From: CADDZP01 sp035948135
GTDB taxonomy: Bacteria > Actinomycetota > Acidimicrobiia > Acidimicrobiales > AC-14
Direction of reading: 5' to 3'
DNA length: 18,457 nucleotides
NCBI GenBank assembly: GCA_035948135.1
Contig: DASZJL010000050.1
Coordinates: 1 to 18,457, forward strand
Below are positions 14,617 to 18,457 of the stretch, piece by piece (position 1 is the first letter of the stretch; each line of letters begins with the position of its first letter). The notes under the pieces were generated by a model. The model was not told the DNA's origin, did not search any database, and worked only from the letters and a program-made list of their open reading frames with translations. The position numbers and the translations under genes were made by a program.

Positions 14617-15801
14617 ATGGATATCGACGCGGAAGAGCTGTCCGAGCTCTACACGGCGCTCGACGACGTCGACGATCCCTACCCGATGTGGGCTGACGGC
14701 CGGCACACCGAGCCGGTGCAGCACACCGCAGGCGCCGCCCGTCAGGACATGTACGTGGTGCACTCTTGGGATGACGTCCAAGGCGTGCTCCGGGACGGCG
14801 AGCGCTTTTCCTCGCGCATCAACGACGACACCATGGGCCCGTACATGGGCAAGACGATCCTCGCTATGGACGGCGACGAGCACCGCGCCTACCGCAACCT
14901 GGTGGCCTCCGCCTTCCGGGCGTCAGCGCTCGAACGGTGGGGTGGCGAGGTCATCGAGCCCTCGGTCAACTCCCTGCTCGACCAGATCGCGCCAAGGGGC
15001 AAAGCTGACCTCGTCCACGACCTGACGGCCCGCTTCCCCGTCCAGGTCATCGCCGCCATCACCGGCGTGCCCCTCGAGGACTACGACCAGTTCCAGATCT
15101 GGGCCGACGAGATCAACTTGGGGCCCCGCGACCCCAAGCGCAGCAAGGCCGCCTCCCAGGCGATGACCACCTACCTCGAACCGATCGTTGCCGACCGCCG
15201 GCGCAACCCCCAAGGCGATCTGCTCAGCGAGCTGGTCACGGCCGAGGTCGAAGGCCACACCCTCGACGACGACCACCTCTATGGCTTCCTGCGCCTCCTG
15301 ATCCCCGCGGGTGCGGAGACGACGTTCCGCATGTTCGGCAATGCCCTCGTCGGTCTGCTCACCCATCCCGACGTCCTGGCGGAGGTCACCGCCGACCGGA
15401 CCCTCATCCCCGCCGTCATCGAGGAGACGCTTCGGTGGGAGACGTCGGTGACGATGGTCAACCGGGAGACCACCAGGGACGTCGACGTCGGTGGCTGCCC
15501 CATCCCGAAGGGTGCCGGCATCCTCGCCCTCGTTGGATCGGCCAACCGCGACGAGAACCACTACGACCGTCCCGACGAGTGGGACCCGCACCGTGAGCCC
15601 AAGCCCCACATGGCGTTCGGGACCGGCATCCACCAGTGCCTGGGCATGCACTTGGCCCGCCTCGAGCTGCGGATCGGCCTCGACGGGGTGCTGACCCGGC
15701 TGCCGAACCTCCGCCCCGACCCGGCATTCGCGCCCCCGGAGATCAGGGGCCTGCCGTTCCGGTCACCGCCGGCGCTGCACGTGCTGTTCGACGCCGCGTA
15801 G
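14617..15801 (+). CDS. Cytochrome P450
   Basis: The 394-residue protein has the P450 signatures: an I-helix AGAETT at 231-236 (oxygen-activating Thr), the K-helix ExxR as EETLR at 269-273, and the heme loop FGTGIHQCLG at 334-343 with the heme-ligating Cys341. It is a soluble class I bacterial-type P450 (no membrane anchor) that would need a ferredoxin and reductase from elsewhere. It follows the thiolase by 5 bases with an AGGA ribosome-binding site, suggesting joint action on a lipid, sterol or other aliphatic side chain, by analogy with the mycobacterial cyp125-fadA5 neighbourhood. The family number and substrate cannot be set from sequence alone. Confidence 0.95.
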   Translation: MDIDAEELSELYTALDDVDDPYPMWADGRHTEPVQHTAGAARQDMYVVHSWDDVQGVLRDGERFSSRINDDTMGPYMGKTILAMDGDEHRAYRNLVASAFRASALERWGGEVIEPSVNSLLDQIAPRGKADLVHDLTARFPVQVIAAITGVPLEDYDQFQIWADEINLGPRDPKRSKAASQAMTTYLEPIVADRRRNPQGDLLSELVTAEVEGHTLDDDHLYGFLRLLIPAGAETTFRMFGNALVGLLTHPDVLAEVTADRTLIPAVIEETLRWETSVTMVNRETTRDVDVGGCPIPKGAGILALVGSANRDENHYDRPDEWDPHREPKPHMAFGTGIHQCLGMHLARLELRIGLDGVLTRLPNLRPDPAFAPPEIRGLPFRSPPALHVLFDAA

Positions 15802-15834
15802 CGACAGCCGTCAGTTTTCAGCCCCGGTCGCTGC
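15798..15834. terminator. Weak hairpin across the P450/HTH convergent stops
   Basis: GTAGCGAC (15798-15805) can pair with GTCGCTGC (15827-15834): 8 pairs including one G-U, loop 21 bases. It contains the P450 TAG (15799-15801) and the TGA of the facing gene (15818-15820). Termination is plausible but unproven. Confidence 0.35.
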
Positions 15835-16198
15835 GGAGCAGGGCGCTCACCCGCTGGCGGCTGACGCCGAAGAGCTCGGCGATCTGCTCCATCGTCATGC
15901 CCTCACCGTGCAGGGCGCGGGCCTCGGCCCGGCGGAGACGGCTCCCGGCCTCGACGAGGGCGGCGAGATTGTCCCGGGTCAGCTCGACGATCAGGGGCCG
16001 CGCCTCGCCCGACTCGATCTCGCGGTAGCTCAGCCCTTCGAGGCGCTGGTCGCGTATGCGCTCTGCGCGCGCAATGGTCGCGTCGATCCGGGTCGCGTTC
16101 TCACGAAGGGCGCGCACGAGCCCGTCAAGGGCATCCAAAACCGGGTCATCGGCCACGTCTTCTACGTAATACGCAACAACGGTCATGCCGTGACTCAT
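15818..16198 (-). CDS. Small helix-turn-helix DNA-binding protein
   Basis: The 126-residue protein has a long, probably helical N-terminal half (about 18-95, including LDALDGLVRALRENATRIDA and NLAALVEAGSRLRRAEARAL), which may dimerise. A C-terminal helix-turn-helix follows at about 99-122 (EGMTMEQIAELFGVSRQRVSALLR), similar to sigma region 4 or a solo HTH of the kind found in small regulators. There is no sensor domain. An ATG at 16186 (MTVVAYYVED) is an alternative start. A perfect palindrome lies just upstream (16227-16246), suggesting autoregulation, and the divergent gene block is the surface-protein cluster. The family is not recognised beyond the HTH. Confidence 0.75.
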   Translation of the reverse strand: MSHGMTVVAYYVEDVADDPVLDALDGLVRALRENATRIDATIARAERIRDQRLEGLSYREIESGEARPLIVELTRDNLAALVEAGSRLRRAEARALHGEGMTMEQIAELFGVSRQRVSALLRSDRG

Positions 16199-16226
16199 CG
16201 ACTTGCGAGCAATGGCCCTTGACGGG

Positions 16227-16246
16227 CATCGGCCATCTGGCCGATG
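16227..16246. promoter_or_regulatory. Palindromic operator candidate upstream of the HTH gene
   Basis: CATCGGCCATCTGGCCGATG is a perfect 9-base inverted repeat with a 2-base spacer. It lies 29 bases upstream of the HTH gene's start and in the divergent gap before the surface-protein cluster, a fitting site for a dimeric regulator. Confidence 0.55.
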
Positions 16247-16285
16247 TCATTCACGCTCCGGACGCGGGCCACGACAGAAATAGCC

Positions 16286-16354
16286 CTTGCAGCAACTCAA
16301 GTTGCGAAGCGGAACGAACGACAAACACGGGGACGCCGGCAAAGGGGCCGGTCC
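16286..16354 (+). other. Structured 5' leader candidate of the surface-protein cluster
   Basis: Two hairpins lie ahead of the ATG at 16383. The first is GCAAC-TCAA-GTTGC at 16292-16305, extended by CTT/AAG (from 16286). The second is GGA(cg)CCGG...CCGGTCC at 16331-16354 with the loop CAAAGGGG. A purine-rich single-stranded segment joins them. This looks like a regulatory RNA leader. It does not fit the c-di-GMP (GEMM) consensus I can recall, and no known riboswitch class was recognised. Confidence 0.35.
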
Positions 16355-16382
16355 AGATCTCCCAGTGGAAGGGATCACCGAC

Positions 16383-16880
16383 ATGAGGTTCATCACCAAG
16401 AAGCGAGCAGCAGCAGCGGTGGCGGCTCTCGCCATCACCGGTGGTGGCATGGCGGCCTACGCGTACTTCACGGGCGGCTCCGCCACCAGCACCAGCAGCA
16501 GTGCTCACACTGGCAACGTGACGTCCTGGAGCGTAAGCCTCGGCACCTTCGCCGGTGGCCCCGTGTATCCCGGGAGCGGGACTGACAGCGCGACGTACAC
16601 GGTCACCAACAATGGAAATGGCGACCAGGCGCTGACCACGGCGACAGCCACGGTCGTCTCCGGCACCGGCGGCGCCGTGACCGTGAGCGGCACGCCCCAC
16701 GCCGGTTGCCTCGCCGCCTGGTACTCCGCGACCGCCGGGACCCCGGTGTCCGGGTTCAACGCCTCGATCGCCAAGAACGGCACCACGACCGGCACCGTCA
16801 GTGTGGTGCTCAACGAGTCGGGCGGCAACCAGAACCCCTGCCAGGGCATCAACCCCGACGTCACCGTCACCGTCGGCTAA
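16383..16880 (+). CDS. Small secreted SipW/TasA-type protein, paralogue 1
   Basis: The 165-residue protein starts with a Lys/Arg n-region (MRFITKKR) and a hydrophobic segment ending AAYAYFTGGS (about 24-33), the alternate SipW-dependent type of signal peptide seen in TasA/camelysin-like proteins. The mature part is Thr/Ser/Gly-rich and beta-strand-like: YPGSGTDSATYTVTNNGNG near 62-80, Cys109 in PHAGC, Cys153 in NPCQG. It is probably exported and may be a surface-filament or spore-coat-like subunit. The ATG at 16383 has a GGAAGGGA ribosome-binding site. It shares its signal type, the SAHTGN segment, the YPG motif and the Cys pair with the next gene. No function can be stated. Confidence 0.78.
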   Translation: MRFITKKRAAAAVAALAITGGGMAAYAYFTGGSATSTSSSAHTGNVTSWSVSLGTFAGGPVYPGSGTDSATYTVTNNGNGDQALTTATATVVSGTGGAVTVSGTPHAGCLAAWYSATAGTPVSGFNASIAKNGTTTGTVSVVLNESGGNQNPCQGINPDVTVTVG

Positions 16881-16893
16881 CGGAACGACTGTT

Positions 16894-16931
16894 GATCCGT
16901 GAGGCCGGGCCGCGGCCCGGCCTCACGGATC
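16894..16931. terminator. 38-base perfect palindrome after paralogue 1
   Basis: GATCCGTGAGGCCGGGCCG at 16894-16912 is the exact reverse complement of 16913-16931. The perfect palindrome would form a very stable GC-rich hairpin 13 bases after the stop of the first surface-protein gene. No U-tract follows, so it may be a partial terminator or an mRNA-stabilising 3' structure. Confidence 0.6.
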
Positions 16932-16947
16932 GCGCGTCATGGAACGG

Positions 16948-16974
16948 AAGGTGCCGGCGCTGCGTCGGCACCTT
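16948..16974. terminator. Second hairpin before paralogue 2
   Basis: AAGGTGCCG (16948-16956) and CGGCACCTT (16966-16974) form a perfect 9-base stem with a 9-base loop, 27 bases before the next ATG. Together with the 38-base palindrome it may reduce transcription or translation of the second gene relative to the first. Confidence 0.5.
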
Positions 16975-17001
16975 CGTGCGTTGAGGGACTGGGGAGTCCG
17001 A

Positions 17002-17511
17002 ATGCGAGCAATGCGGAGGGAGAAGACGCGGTTGAGAAGAGCAGCTCTGCCGCGCTGGCTCGCTCTGGGCGTGCTCGGCGGGCTACTGGCGAGCGCGGGT
17101 ATTGCCTGGGGCTACAACACGGCTACAGGCAATGCCACCGCCGGCGCACACACCGGAAGCATGCAGACGGTCACGGTGTCGGCCGTCGTCGGCGGTGACT
17201 CGCCGAGCTCGACCCTCTATCCGGGCGGTCCTGCTGCCGACGTGATCCTGCGGGTCAATAACCCGAACTCCTACTCGGTCAAGCTCTACAGCATCAGCGG
17301 GAACGGCACGATCAGCGCCGATGCCTCGCACTCGGGCTGCACGACCACGGGTGTGACGTTCAACCCGCCGTCGAACCCGAACATCACCCTCGCCGCCGGG
17401 TCGTCCCTCGTCCACCTCAGCGGCGCCGCCTCGATGAGCACTGCGTCGCTCAATGCGTGCCAGGGTGCGACGTTCAGCATCCCGGTGACTATGACGGTCC
17501 ACAACGAATGA
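17002..17511 (+). CDS. Small secreted SipW/TasA-type protein, paralogue 2
   Basis: The 169-residue protein has an Arg-rich n-region (RREKTRLRRAALPR), a hydrophobic segment at about 19-36 ending ASAGIAWGYNTA, and a mature part with GAHTGSMQTVTV (about 48-59) that matches SAHTGNVTSW in paralogue 1. Further parallels are LYPGGPAADVILRVNN (72-87) and the cysteines Cys113 (HSGC) and Cys153 (NACQG). So the two are clear paralogues with a probable disulfide between HxGC and CQG. The ATG at 17002 has a GGGGAG ribosome-binding site; a longer start at 16939 would run through the hairpin and add an Arg-rich stretch. Its TGA overlaps the next gene's ATG (ATGA). Confidence 0.75.
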   Translation: MRAMRREKTRLRRAALPRWLALGVLGGLLASAGIAWGYNTATGNATAGAHTGSMQTVTVSAVVGGDSPSSTLYPGGPAADVILRVNNPNSYSVKLYSISGNGTISADASHSGCTTTGVTFNPPSNPNITLAAGSSLVHLSGAASMSTASLNACQGATFSIPVTMTVHNE

Positions 17512-18457
17512 AGTGGCTTACCGGTCGTCGGGGCCGACGTGGCTTGGTGTTCTCCGGGATCGGGATCGCGGCGCTCGCACTCGCGGGCGTCGCATTTGCG
17601 TTCTGGACCTCCACCGACAGCAGCAACCCGGCCGTGGCCGTCGCCGACTCGATCCAGGCCGGGAGTACGCCGACGCTCGGAGGGATCAACGGTCAGGACG
17701 TCAACCTGAACTGGACTGCGACCACGACGGTCGCCGGCGCGTCAGTGAGCGGATACACGGTCAACCGCTACAGCGTCGCGAGCGGCGGCACGCCGACGGC
17801 TGCCACTGGCGGCTGCACCGGCACCATCGCCGCCCTTACCTGCACCGAGCAGAGCGTTCCCGCCGGTACCTGGTACTACGCCATCACCCCGAAGATCTCC
17901 CTATGGTCCGGCGCCGAGAGCGGCCGCCTCTCGACCACCGTTGTCGCCGCGTCGTTCTCGGTCACCGCCAGCCAGCAGGTCCGGGCGACGGCGAACGTGA
18001 CCGGCGGCTCGATCGCCCACTTCAACAACTCCGAGACCGTCGTCTTCCACCTCGACACCGCGGCGGGTACGACGATGACCGGCGGCGTCAGCGCCGTGAA
18101 CAGCAGTGGGTCCGCCAGCGGGTTCACGGTGACGGTCCCGGCCGGCACCGCCCAAGGCAGCCACACCATCGTGGCCGTCGGCGGGAGCGGGTCGCAGGCC
18201 ACGAGCAACAGCTTCAACGTGGACAACACCGCCCCCGTCACCACTGACAACACGGCGTCGATCGGGTCGGGCTGGTTCAACACCACCAAGACCGTGACCC
18301 TCACGCCCACCGACAGCGGCGGCGCCGGAGTGGCCGCCACCTACTACACGACCGACGGCTCGACCCCGACGATCAGCTCGTCGCAGGGGACGTCGATCGT
18401 CCTCTCGACCGACGGCGTCTACACGATCAAGTACTTCTCGGTGGACAACGCTGGCAA
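17508..18457 (+). CDS. Large Ig/FnIII-type surface protein, N-terminal part (runs off the right edge)
   Basis: The frame opens at the ATG at 17508 and is still open at the end (about 316 codons). It starts MKWLTGRRGRRG, with a hydrophobic segment to AFAFWTSTDSSN (about 13-35), again a SipW-like signal. A fibronectin III-like unit follows (about 50-145: LNWTATT, SVSGYTVNRYSV, GTWYYAITP), then beta-rich Thr/Ser/Gly segments and a FNVDNTAPVTTDN hinge. A unit similar to chitobiase C-terminal (CHB_HEX_C) repeats comes last, with YYTTDGSTPTISSS and YFSVDNAG. This layout is typical of long secreted adhesins or wall-surface proteins. It is coupled to the preceding gene by ATGA and has no separate ribosome-binding site. 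Confidence 0.75.
   Translation, partial: MKWLTGRRGRRGLVFSGIGIAALALAGVAFAFWTSTDSSNPAVAVADSIQAGSTPTLGGINGQDVNLNWTATTTVAGASVSGYTVNRYSVASGGTPTAATGGCTGTIAALTCTEQSVPAGTWYYAITPKISLWSGAESGRLSTTVVAASFSVTASQQVRATANVTGGSIAHFNNSETVVFHLDTAAGTTMTGGVSAVNSSGSASGFTVTVPAGTAQGSHTIVAVGGSGSQATSNSFNVDNTAPVTTDNTASIGSGWFNTTKTVTLTPTDSGGAGVAATYYTTDGSTPTISSSQGTSIVLSTDGVYTIKYFSVDNAG

Noticed and set aside
16261..16382. A c-di-GMP (GEMM) riboswitch in the surface-cluster leader.
   Set aside because: The GGACGC and CAAAG pieces look suggestive, but order and flanking stems do not fit the consensus I recall; kept only as an unclassified structured leader.
1..18457. Mobile elements, prophage or CRISPR arrays.
   Set aside because: No transposase, integrase, phage gene, or regularly spaced repeat array was seen.

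Overview
The window is GC-rich, densely packed bacterial DNA. Genes are separated by very short gaps, stop/start ATGA overlaps are frequent, and several starts sit directly behind a -10-like box (leaderless-type). Gene content points to a free-living actinomycete-type bacterium: a HbhA/phasin-like protein next to an XRE regulator, a solo AbiEi/DUF559 protein, an ECF-like sigma factor coupled to an O6-alkylguanine methyltransferase, a FadA5-like thiolase with a P450, and SipW-type secreted surface proteins. An Acidimicrobiia-like or other deep-branching Actinomycetota host is my inference from style and content; no rRNA or marker gene is present to prove it.

Layout. 1-216 (-) is the N-terminus of a trypsin-like protease that runs off the left edge. 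It is divergent from an ABC1/UbiB-type kinase (382-1884, +), with two tandem operator-like repeats between them. 4084-1897 (-) is a tightly coupled operon: GH172/DUF2961 glycosidase, beta-carbonic anhydrase, lipoprotein, each joined by an ATGA overlap. 4111-5772 (+) is a Tat-exported PLC/acid-phosphatase-type phosphoesterase with an unusual C-terminal VPATG sorting-like tail. 9641-5756 (-) is a hydantoinase/oxoprolinase B-A pair (related to acetone/acetophenone carboxylase subunits), divergent from a TenA/heme-oxygenase-fold protein (9694-10485, +). Then come a DUF559/AbiEi protein (-), sigma factor and Ogt (+), XRE and HbhA-like proteins (-), and a thiolase-cytochrome P450 operon (+) preceded by a palindrome overlapping its start codon. 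A small HTH protein (15818-16198, -) faces the right-hand block. That block (16383-18457, +) encodes two paralogous small secreted proteins with a conserved cysteine pair and a large Ig/FnIII-type surface protein that runs off the right edge.

The most interesting parts are (a) the right-hand SipW-type surface-protein trio with a structured leader and two strong hairpins between its first two genes, (b) hydantoinase A/B with a divergent putative metal-binding TenA-like enzyme, (c) the glycosidase-carbonic anhydrase-lipoprotein operon, and (d) a recurrent architecture in which inverted repeats span the stop codons at four of the five convergent gene junctions. No rRNA, tRNA, CRISPR array, transposase or prophage gene was seen. 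No stretch over 300 bases lacks a gene.
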